Shown: one piece after another, positions 24,901 to 35,280 of the stretch
Layout of the letters: every line of letters starts with the position of its first letter
Numbering within the stretch: position 1 is the stretch's first letter
NCBI RefSeq assembly: GCF_019175385.1
Contig: NC_083345.1
Coordinates: 12,625,205-12,689,204 of the forward strand
Origin: Lycium barbarum
Lineage: Eukaryota; Streptophyta; Magnoliopsida; Solanales; Solanaceae
DNA: 64,000 bases
Direction: 5' to 3'
The notes under the pieces: generated by a model
What the model was told of the DNA's origin: nothing
Seen by the model: only the letters and a program-made list of their open reading frames with translations
Databases searched by the model: none
Program-made: the position numbers and the translations under genes

Positions 24901-25860
24901 AAGTATTCTACTCGGATTTGATGTATCATGTCATGCCTAGCGTCATGCCTACGCTAGAGATTTATGAATACCTATGTTAGAATCATATTCCTAGTATATG
25001 ACTCAACTCTATCTCATTCGCACGGAGTTGCACTTACATTCAGAGCCTAAGTCATACTCTTATCTCGTATGTCTATCGTGGTAACACATGAACATCTATG
25101 ATCAAGTCTCTAAGTGTTCAGATCCTACCTGCGCTCAGTATTCAGCCCTCATGTTGTAACAATCATGTTTTTGACATTCAGATCTCATGTTGATGTCCAT
25201 GTTTACACGTGTTTGTATCTTATAAAAGTTTAGCACTCATGTTTACATGCCAGCCAGTCTTCATGTATTTATGTCCCATGTCATGCTCCTCACGTCCAGG
25301 TAATCGTGTCATGTTAGTGCCTATTTTCCAGTACTCATGTCATTCATGCCTACAAATTCTCTTCCAAACCCCATGTATAGTAATCATGTAATCATTCAGC
25401 CAATAATCATGTGTTCAGGCCAGCTCAGTATTCATGTTAGCCACATTCAAGATTCAGTAATTAAGATTATGCCGCATCATACATATTAAGATACCCTGTG
25501 AGGTTTATGTTGATACTTTAGTTAGCTGACAGGCATTTGAGAAATGTCATGAGAGTCCAAATTACGAAGGAAGCCCTGCCAGAATTTTCGTAAATTCTAG
25601 AGTTAGTAGTAACTCTGAATCATTATTATGAATCGAGGACAATGGTTTCATGATTCTAGTTCATGTAGGTGCTACTCAGTTTCGTGTTCCTATGTACATG
25701 TTTATATGTAATCACGTATTCAGTTCTCATGATCCATGACCATGTTTTCATGTAATCATGTCAAGCTCTAATGTGTCATGTCATTTTCATCACGTTCATG
25801 TATTCATGCCATGTCCAGTCCCATACCTAACCAAGACCCATCATTCGAGGACGAATGATC
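21990..25860 (+). other. Non-coding internal domain of the gypsy-type element
   Basis: No frame longer than about 95 codons exists, and none shows gag or pol motifs. Much of the right half is built from diverged short words such as 'ctcatgt', 'tcatgtc' and 'tactcatg', giving a CATG-rich, low-complexity character. Confidence 0.75.
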
Positions 25861-25875
25861 CCAAGGGGGAGATAT
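25861..25875 (+). other. Polypurine tract before the 3' LTR
   Basis: The run AAGGGGGAGA directly precedes the 3' LTR start TGTAACACC at 25876, after an 'attcgaggacgaat' palindrome that is commonly found at this position in plant gypsy elements. Confidence 0.85.
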
Positions 25876-26844
25876 TGTAACACCTCGTATCTTAGAACTC
25901 ATGTTAGACTCGTAACGTTAGAGTTTTAGAGAAAAATTTGAAAGTTTGTACGTATTACGAAAGTGGTTGACCAGCCTACTTCGGGTACCTGTAACTCCTT
26001 GATTAGTTGATAATTTGAGAAAACTTAAAACATGAAGGTTGTAGTCCTTTGGAATATCTTTCCAACGGTATCCTATAGAGCTCAAACGGAGCTCTGTGCT
26101 AAGAGTTATGCCTATTTTACTATCACTGGTTGGAGCAGAATTTTCAGATTTTGGGTTACGTTTTTAGCCTTTTCCTACTCGAATTGGGACTCCTTATTTT
26201 ATTATTGTATGAAGTAAAAACGTCCCTGACACTATTCTAAACCCTAAGAGACTATTCTTTTTCTCTCTACCGCCATCCCTAAAGAACCTAGACACTTCAA
26301 TCTTGCAAGAAACTCATTCTTGCAATCAAGAAAAATCAAGAAACCTTCAAGAATTTGGTTTGACAATCTAGTTTCCTAAGGTTTCCTCCAAGGTAAATAT
26401 TTTAATCAAGAACCTTTGTATTCTACAAGATTTATCATTTATAAAGACTAGAATAAATCCATCCATCCCGTTACCCTATAAAAATCAAGAGTTGTAAAAA
26501 GTTGGAGAAACTCCAGTATTTTTCTGTTGAATTTCATTCCGACCAGCCATATTAATTTGGTGTTTCCCGATAAACTAACCGTTGGATTAAGCCCAAATTT
26601 TAACTAAGTGTTCATAACACATCATTCTAAAATATGAATGGTGAGATTGGATTTGGAGATCCGGAGAAGTACCCTTTGAGCCACGAACAGTAGCTACGAA
26701 AATCAGTGAAAATCCTCTCAAGGTTTCCAAATTCAAAGCTTTTGGAATTCTTCTTCTTCAAAGATTCAGACTTTTCTTCAAGTTTTGGAGCGATTAAGGT
26801 ATGTAGAGTTACTATCTACGTGTGGGAACATCATTGTTCTTCCC
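25876..26844 (+). repeat. 3' LTR, first part
   Basis: It matches 19595 onward with few differences and is interrupted at 26844 by the Tat-like element. The remaining part resumes at 38095. Confidence 0.92.
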
Positions 26845-29655
26845 TGTTGCACCCCATTTTTACCAAAGGCTAAACAAAGCACAACTTATGGAGCTCTGAA
26901 ATAATTAATTATGTACAGAGTCGCCACCTAGCATTTAAGGTATACTAGGGTACCTATAAATTATTAATATATGCAGCTTAACATGATCTACGAAAATAAG
27001 TGAGATTCTAGGTAAGGGTTCAAATTATTCCGAAGGGAAGGTGTTAGGCATCCTTCAGAATCCACAAATGTGGTTCCCGGCTGGACCAATTTAACTATAC
27101 GAGGGATGTGTAAAAAGGCTTTATTATTTACAAAAATTAATAGAATTTAGACTAAGAATAACTAACATGAATGTTTATGTAGTAAAAGGTGTAAGTATTT
27201 ACATATGTATAAAAATATGCATTACGTGATCATTTACAAGTAAATAAAGTGCGCAATTACAATGACTAAAAATTTTAGCTTTAAATGAATATATTATAAA
27301 GGTATTTACTTAACAATAAACGATTTGCTTCTGAATGAAAAAAAAAACAGATTTAAACATATGTGATATAAAAAATTATTTAAAAAGGTTATCTGCAACT
27401 TAAGAGCTTGAGTATGTGAAAAGGTATAAGGACCGGACATGAAATTATTCTGCACGCAAGGTGAGTTAACTAATTTAACTAGTTAAGTATATACACCTAA
27501 TCAATTAATTATGAGAGTACATTTTAAAACCTAAATATTGAGGCAAATCACCCTATTTATTTACTTAAGTGTGCTAAGCTACTAAATTAAAACTCTAGCG
27601 AAACGTGATAACTATAAGAATATTAGCTACGAAAAATAATAACTGTCTAATGTTAATTTGTCTAAAACACATAAAATTTAAATCACATAAGCAGATCATA
27701 AATAAATACCGCCAACCTGCACCCAAAAAAGTAAAGTTTCACTATATTTTATGCTTCCATAATTTAAGAAGGTAAAAAAAAAATATATAAACAAAGAGAT
27801 TAAAAAGCTATTTGAACTTCTTTTGAGTGTCATCTTCAAAAGTAACTCCGGATGCCTGCATGAGACTTAATAAAAATGTTAGTAAGAGAATAAATAATTA
27901 TCGGATGAATTAAAAAAAAGTAATGAATAAACTTTAAAAAAAAAAAAAAAAAAAACCCGTCTTTGTACATGAAAGGCCTTGGAAATCGACGGAAATTTCT
28001 TCATCGGCCACACTATTGACTCAAAACCTAAAAACCCAACTCAACCAATCCCAAAATCATCAAGATTTCATCCCAAAATCAAATTTTCATAAAAATCAAG
28101 ATCAGATCCAGAGCTCAGAACCAAACAACTATTGGAAAAAAAAAACACTCAAGTCAGATTCTGAAACTAATTCCTCTTAAACAAAACAACTAAAACTGCC
28201 AAAAAAAAAAAACAAATTAACAATATTTAGAGATAAATAAACAACCCCACATAAAAAGCAATAAAGTTTTTCAACTTCAGTGTCTAATAAGAGAACCCCA
28301 GATCAAGAAACACAATTAAAAAGACTCTTATGTAATGAAAAATTGAATCTTTTTTGAACTTCAAGAGAACCCCAGATCAAAAAAAAAAAAAAAGTATACA
28401 AAGGCTTTAGGTAGTGAAAAGTTGAATATTTTTTGTTAAAGAGAGACAGAGATTTGAGTGAGCTTTATGATGATTGAATTAAAGAACAAAGAGAATAAAA
28501 AATGAAAAGGACAAAAAGAAAGAGTAGAGATGAAAAATAGTGTTAGCTCGAATCTCCATAAACATAACATTCATCATCTGTTTCTTCTTCAACAAAAACA
28601 AACATTTCTCTCTCCTTTCCATTTTTTCCGGCATTGCTTTTGCTTCTTTCATTTTTCAACTTAACATTAAATAATAATTCATCTTTACATTACATACATA
28701 TAATTTGAACCCCTTTTGAAATGCTTTTATTCTTCATATTATAAGCTCCGATCAAGATTTAAAATAGATTCGAAATGTTTCTTTTTTTTGGTCGAGGAGA
28801 CAAGACGATGGAGGTAAGGGGTAGAGCTGCTGGTTGGCGTCATTGGTGGTAGTGGGTTGGTGTGGTGATATTGTGGGCTGCTCCGGTTCACCGGAGCTTG
28901 AAGCTCCTCGCCGGAGCAGCGAAGAAGACGAAGGGGCTGTTTGGTTGTGGTGGGGATTCGTGACTGTGGTGGTGAGAAGTTCACCGGAGCTCGGAGCTCC
29001 GGTGTGAAGAGTGGGCGGCGGCTGTGGTTGAAGAGGAGGAGAGGGAAAAATGTTTAGGGTTTCTTAGAAGAGAGAGAGGGGATGGTCAAAATCTGAAAAT
29101 GTGCTTGTGTGTTATGTAGAAGATGAATACCCCTCCCTTTTCTTATAATGCAAAATGGCCCCTATTTTGTCCAAAGAATAGAAGATTGCACCCTTTTGTC
29201 TCCTCAATGCTTACCTTAATCCTTTTTTTTTTAAAAATGATGAAACCTTGACTTGATCGGATTTTACTCTGCGTAAAAAAAATTAGTTACTCCGATTTTC
29301 TCTGCACTGTCAGACTGTACTAAAATATAGTTAATTAATACATGTATAAATAATAACGCAAGTATAAAATATAAACATTAATGTCTATGATATGAAAAAT
29401 GTATTGCTATAAAATTAAGAAACAATTATTAATTGCACAAAAAAAATGGTAGTATTACGCTGTACATGTGCAAAATAATGATTCTTGAAAAAAATGACAA
29501 AAAATTGAGAAAATTCCTAAAATAAGGATAATCATCAATAAATTGTTGAAAAAATGTAAAAATGTGTAAAAAATGTATTTCGTGCTCTTTAACGAATCAG
29601 GGCCCCCCCCAAAACGTTAATTTTAAGCACGTCGAGCCAAAATTAGGTGTCAAAA
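26845..29655 (-). repeat. 3' LTR (minus orientation) of the Tat-like element
   Basis: It is 2811 bp long and almost identical to 35281-38089. Its inner end reads gtgtcaaaa instead of gtgtcaaca, so the terminal TG has mutated. The 82-residue frames found on the minus strand in both LTRs (28739-28984 and 37170-37415) have no known domain and are probably fortuitous. Confidence 0.93.
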
Positions 29656-29656
29656 A

Positions 29657-29670
29657 CTTGTCCCTCTTCG
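29657..29670 (-). other. Polypurine tract of the Tat-like element
   Basis: The minus strand reads CGAAGAGGGACAAG directly before the LTR start, the expected place for the PPT of an element in this orientation. Confidence 0.7.
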
Positions 29671-30169
29671 ACCGGAGACGATGAAAGAGTTTTCGGACGA
29701 AGACGTTGACATTTAGCCTATTTTTGCTCGACAAAGAATTGCTAAAAGGATATGTACGGAGAAAGAGGCCAGACGTTGGTAGAGCTTTGACAATACTCTC
29801 AGTCCGTCGGCAAGGTTGCGATAAAAAGAAAAATGATAAAAAGGGAAGGATTGTATACTTGCTGGGGAAAGAATGATTCTCGTCCCGATGTGACCGAACT
29901 CTGCATAGAGCTTCCTACATATCTCGTCAATCACGAGAATCTGGTCAATGTAGTTCGAAAGGTGATAACTAATGGACGTTGTGGCAAATTTTGATCGTCC
30001 AATCAAAATTTTGCCCCAATGTTGTCAGAATGGTCCTAGCAAGTGTAGGATGAAGAACGGTCGTGTTATGTAACGCCCTTTTTTTTTATTTTTTTTTTTT
30101 AATCCGGTATGATGCAATGCGTTTGAAGGGTATCTGAAAGTGATAATGCAATGCATGTGCAGTGTTTGC

Positions 30170-30432
30170 GAGCATTCGCAAAGCAATGATGCAATGTATG
30201 TGGAGTGCGTCTGCGAGCATACGCAGGGCATTTAAAACAAACAAATGCAGGTACGGTGCAATGCGTCTGCGAGCATACGCGGGGGCATTTGAAAACAATA
30301 AAACAATGCAGGTGCAGTACAATGCGGCTGCGAGCATATGCAGGGGCATTTGAAAACAATAAAGAAATGCAGGTGCGGTGCAATGCGGCTGCGAGCATAC
30401 GCAGGGGCATTAAGAAAACAATAATAAAACAA
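30170..30432. repeat. Tandem repeat array A, about 61-bp unit
   Basis: The word gcgagcat recurs at 30213, 30269, 30330 and 30391 (spacing 56, 61 and 61), with an older copy near 30168. Each unit contains 'aatgcggctgcgagcatacgcaggggcatt'-like sequence (split here by varying bases) and an A-rich spacer. Confidence 0.9.
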
Positions 30433-30439
30433 GGAAGAT

Positions 30440-31898
30440 GCGGTGCGATGTCTTATGCAGAAATTTTCAAAGGGCGGTGCGCGGCCCGTGCAACATATGA
30501 AAGGCGGTGCTCAGCCTTATGCAGAAATTACAAAAGGGCGGTGCGCAGCCCATGCAAAAATTACAAAAGGGCGGTGCACAGCCCATGCAACATATGAAAG
30601 GCGGTGCTCAGCCTTATGCAGAAATTGCAAAAGGGCGGTGCGCAGCCCATGCAAAAATTACAAAAGGGCGGTGCATGGCCCATGTAACATATGAAAGGCG
30701 GTGCTCAGCCTTATGCAGAAATTACAAAGGGCGGTGCATGGCCCATGTAACATATGAAAGGCGGTGAGCAACCTTATGCAGAAATTTAAATGGGCGGTGC
30801 GCAGCCCATGCAACATGAAAGGCGGTGCTCAGCCTTATGCAGAAATTACAAAGGGCGGTGCATGGCCCATGTAACATATGAAAGCGATGCAAAGGGCGGT
30901 GCGCAGCCCATGCATCATATGAAAGGCGGTGCTCAGCCTTATGCAGAAATTACAAAGGGCGGTGCATGGCCCATGTAACATATGAAAGGCGGTGAGCAAC
31001 CTTATGCAGAAATTTAAATGGGCGGTGCGCAGCCCATGCAACATGAAAGGCGGTGCTCAGCCTTATGCAGAAATTACAAAGGGCGGTGCATGGCCCATGT
31101 AACATATGAAAGCGATGCAAAGGGCGGTGCGCAGCCCATGCATCATATGAAAGGCGGTGCTCAGCCTTATGCAGAAATTACTAAAGGGCGATGCATGGCC
31201 CATGTAACATATGAAAAGCGGTGCTCAGCCTTATGCAGAAATTTAAATGGGCGGTGCGCAGCCCATGCAACATGAAAAGCGGTGCTCAGCCTTATGCAGA
31301 AATTACAAAGGGCGGTGCATGGCCCATGTAACATATGAGAGCAATGCAAAGGGCGGTGCGCAGCCCATGCATCATATGAAAGGCGGTGCTCAGCCTTATG
31401 CAGAAATTACAAAGGGCGGTGCATAGCCCATGTAACATATGAAAGGCGGTGAGCAACCTTATGCAGAAATTTAAACGGGCGGTGCGCAGCCCATGCAACA
31501 TGAAAGGCGGTGCTCAGCCTTATGCAGAAATTACAAAGGGCGGTGCATGGCCCATGTAACATATGAAAGCGATGCAAAGGGCGGTGCGCAGCCCATGCAT
31601 CATATGAAAGGCGGTGCTCAGCCTTATGCAGAAATTACAAAGGGTGGTGCATGGCCCATGTAAGATATGAAAGGCGGTGAGCAACCTTATGCAGAAATTT
31701 AAACGGGCGGTGCGCAGCCCATGCAACATGAAAGGCGGTGCTCAGCCTTATGCAGAAATTACAAATGGCGGTGCATGGCCCATGTAACATATGAAAGCGA
31801 TGCAAAGGGCGGTGCGCAGCCCATGCATCATATGAAAGGCGGTGCTCAGCCTTATGCAGAAATTACAAAGGGCGGTGCATGGCCCATGTAACATATGA
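30440..31898. repeat. Tandem array B with a 228-bp higher-order repeat
   Basis: The basic unit of about 60 bp combines 'ggcggtgctcagccttatg' and 'gggcggtgcatggcccatg' modules. From 30792 the units form a higher-order repeat. The block starting gggcggtgcgcagcccatgc after 'aaattt' begins at 30792, 31020, 31249, 31477 and 31705, a spacing of 228-229 bp. Copies are highly similar. All frames found here are artefacts of the repeat length. Confidence 0.95.
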
Positions 31899-32085
31899 AG
31901 GCGAACTAGCCTAAACTGTCCTATTAAAGGCGGACTAGCCTAAAATGTCCAATTAAAGGCGGACAAGCCTAATGTTATAGTAAAGGCGGACGAGCCTAAA
32001 TGTCCAATTAAAGGCGGACGATCCTAAATGTCCAATTAAAGGCGGACTAGCCTAAAATGTCCAATTAATGGCGGACAAGCCTAAA
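31898..32085. repeat. Tandem array C, about 29-30-bp unit
   Basis: About six copies of aaaggcggac(t/a)agcctaaa followed by atgtccaatt adjoin array B. The units share the 'aaaggcgg' word with array B, suggesting that one array arose from the other. Confidence 0.88.
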
Positions 32086-33279
32086 ATGAGGTACTTTTGC
32101 GAACGATGATGTTGCCTCTGCATGACATTTGAGAGTGATAATGTAATGCAGGTGTGGAAGATAACGCCTTTGCTTTGGCGTGAATGCAGTGCAGAAGGTA
32201 AGGTCCTTGGGCCATGAAATGGTGCCTTTAGGCGATGAGAATGATGCCTTTAGACTATGATGCCCTCGGTGTCCTGTTGTGGGGCTGGACGAGCCAATGC
32301 AGTGTCCTACTGTAGGGCTGGACGAGCCAAAGCAGTGTCCTACTGTGGGGCTGGTCGAGCCCGTATTGTTTTTCTCGAAATGCGCCATTGGTGGAATTTT
32401 TGAGGGCTCCCTCAAAAATTTTGTCCCAGTTTAGAAAACAAACAAAAATTTGCATACTTCCCGCGAAATGCGATGTGCACTTGCGGTTTTTTTTTTTTTT
32501 TTAAGCTACTCAAAAATGTTCTCCCAATTTCATGCTTCAACAGAGAAATACGAGGATCTTTCATGGTAAGACCAGATGTGGATACCTCATAGAGTTAGTA
32601 ACAACACAACAACATTGAACTATATTTACTGTGCAACAATAAAAAATAAAAAAAATAACAAAAATAACAAAATCACGAAAGCAAAATCCAGCAATTTTTT
32701 TTTTTAAATAATCACAATGATTGATATAACATGCCTCGACTTCAGTTGGTACCAACAATTAGTATTGTGCATAAGAATTCACCATTATTTATCGTCCAAC
32801 AAACCAAGATCGACTTATTGATAATTCCTACAGCTTCAAGTGGTACCTCAGACATACCTAAGGATCGACAAGATCGGTTCATTTTGTTTCAAACAAAGAC
32901 TTTGAACTATACCTACCCTCATGTTTCAAATGCCCTCACCAGAAAGAAAGTCCCTTTTCACACGTATTCAGTATTTTTGAACTTTGGGTCGTCTAGAGAA
33001 GTACACTCAAACTGAGAAAGATGTTCAATGCTTGCAATTGTGATACCATAAGCTTGGCCGTCATGTAAGTATCCACTAATGAGATAAACCTTAGCATAGA
33101 ATCACGTAGGGCTTGTTATGAGGGTTGTAATGTAAGCTTGGAAAAAAGATAGAATATTATTTGGGTAAGGAGTGACTAATCCTTCCCTAAGCATTGCACT
33201 ATTGTCCCTTTCTTTTGTACTTGTGCGACCTCTTTTGCAAGTTAAAGCCTTTTTTTTCGTGTTTTTTTTTTTTTTTGAG

Positions 33280-33420
33280 TTTAGGGTTGCATGCCCGAAA
33301 CTCTGTGGGGATTAAAAGAATTGACCTGGGTTGCACGCCCGAGGTCTTGATAGTAATTCCAGGTTGTATGCCTGAGTGTGAAAAATAAAAATAAATAACG
33401 GGTTGGATGTCCGAGATCCC
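33280..33420. repeat. Degenerate short repeat array
   Basis: The words ggttgcatgcccga, ggttgcacgcccga, ggttgtatgcctga and ggttggatgtccga follow each other about every 40-50 bp. Confidence 0.7.
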
Positions 33421-34069
33421 GAATGACTGAGTTTTTTTTTTTTTTTTTTTGTGTGGGCTCCTTCTTGCTTTGGAAGTCATTTTTAGCCTTTGTTTTGCTG
33501 GGACGGTCGAATCCCCTTTTTTAAGCTTCAGCTCAGATCTCTATCCGCAGTTGCACATTTTTTAGTGCGCTCAGGGAGGTTGGGCCAAGAGAGAGATAGT
33601 GCATGTAAGCACTCAGAAATGGTATAGGCTTATGATGTGGTGGTAAAAGAAAAGGCTTTAGGTTCAAAGGGGGAATGCTAGGGATAATGTCATTGGTAGG
33701 CTAGAAAGGCTCAAACGGGTCAAAGAAGGCCTACGATCCTTTTCTATGCTGAGTGTTACTCATAATTTCGCCTCAACAGACATTCAGGCCAAGTTCTAGA
33801 TCACAATGCAATGCAACTGAACGCTATCTAAAGCTCACCACACAATGCACATGAAACAATGAGGTCGGTTTTGTTCTTGTCTTACAAGCATGCAAGAGAA
33901 TTTTCAAGTATCACTTAAAGTGTGAATGAGAGGTACCAAAAGAATCTATAGTTTACCATGAAGTCAGTCCTCTCCATCATATTGATTGTTACTTGTTTCT
34001 TTCCTATGCACATTCTAACTGTGTTGGTACCAACCAAGTTAAATATATGAATCTAAAAAATATTGTTTT

Positions 34070-34470
34070 GTATTTTTTGAATAAGGGGTACCGAACCCAA
34101 AAAGGGTTGCCTACGTATCTCATCTTTGATAAGAATCAGGTGCGCGTAGTTCGTTCAGATAGGATAGAAAGAAATAAAATGTTTTTGTGATTTTTCAAAA
34201 TAAAAGATTTTTTTTTTGTGATTTTTTGAATAATGAATACCGAACCCAAAAGGGCTGCCTACGTATCTCATCAAAGAAGAGAATCAGGTGTGTGTAGTTC
34301 TTGCAGAAATGATAGAAAGAAATAAAATATTTTTTTTTGTGATTTTTCAAAATAAAGGATTTTTTTTTGTGATTTTTTGAATAATGAATAATGAATACCG
34401 AACCCAAAAGGGCTGCCTACGTATCTCATCAAAGAAGAGAATCAGGTGTGCGTAGTTCTTGCTGATAGGG
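34070..34470. repeat. Three-copy repeat of about 150-158 bp
   Basis: The phrase 'taccgaacccaaaa', followed by 'gcctacgtatctcatc' and 'gaatcaggtg', occurs with its 'accgaaccc' core at 34090, 34239 and 34397. Each copy is followed by a T-rich run. Confidence 0.9.
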
Positions 34471-35260
34471 TATAAAATGCATGATTGATTTTTTTTTTTT
34501 AATTTTTTTACAAAATGCAGGGTTCAACACGAGTCAACTAAAAATAATTAGATAAAGTGCTAAGGCAGTGCAAAGCAAATAACACAATATTTATTTAAAA
34601 ACAAAACATGTAACAAATAAAGAGTATGTGAAAAATGAAAAGAATGTTCGAAATAAAGGATAAAATTCAACCTAGCTAAAACAACTGCAAAATGGAATGT
34701 ACAGTAACCTAGAAATTCTAAGAGTTGGTTTTCCTATGACACAAGGCTCCCCCAAGCGGACAACTTGGGAGTGGAAAGTCCGTGGCCGTCGACTGCACCG
34801 CCGATCGACTAAATCCACAAGATCGATCGAACTAAAAGGGTAATTTAGTAGTGCACGGCCGCGAACCGCGAAACCGCTTTACGTGTGTGAATTTGTGTGA
34901 ATTTTCCAGGAGTGGAAGAAATATGAACGGAATGCCATTTTATATAAACCGATAACACATATGAATATTAATACAAAACCACAAAACGATAGTAGTTAAA
35001 GAGAAACAGCAAAAGCAAGATGCATAATTTACAATAAATAAATAAAAATGAGTATGGTAAATAAAACTTGTTAGTAAAAACAAAAAGGCAATAATACAGT
35101 GTATGAAATTAAAAGCAGATATGTACGCAAACAAATAAAGGAACAAGGGGAAGGATATACATAATGAATAAATACAGGCACGTAAAATAAACAAAAACTC
35201 AAATAAAGATAACATACCTCGAATAACAAAACTGAGTCCATATGGTTAGAACCTAAGTGT

Positions 35261-35277
35261 CCCCAGCAGAGTCGCCA
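35261..35277 (-). other. Primer-binding site (tRNA-Arg type) of the Tat-like element
   Basis: The minus strand reads TGGCGACTCTGCTGGGG, three bases from the LTR. This matches the PBS type known from Ogre/Tat gypsy elements and sets the orientation. Confidence 0.8.
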
Positions 35278-35280
35278 TGT

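Larger units (their letters stand above)
32090..35260 (-). other. Non-coding interior of the Tat-like element, PBS-proximal side
   Basis: No gag or pol-like frame is present on either strand. The stretch includes three copies of an 'ggactgga/ggctggacgagcc'-type word (32270-32360), degenerate repeats of 'ggttgcatgcccga' (33280-33420) and a 150-158-bp repeat (34070-34470). Confidence 0.7.

Noticed and set aside
28739..28984. 81-residue minus-strand frame present also at 37170-37415
   Set aside because: Its two copies reflect the two LTRs of one element; recurrence is not evidence of coding.
30170..32085. Regularly spaced repeats that might be taken for a CRISPR array or a repetitive protein gene
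   Set aside because: The spacers are themselves repeats, the sequence is in a plant retrotransposon UTR, and the open frames arise from the repeat period.
33199..33480. Lys-rich minus-strand frame
   Set aside because: It runs through poly-T tracts and degenerate repeats of the Tat-like element.
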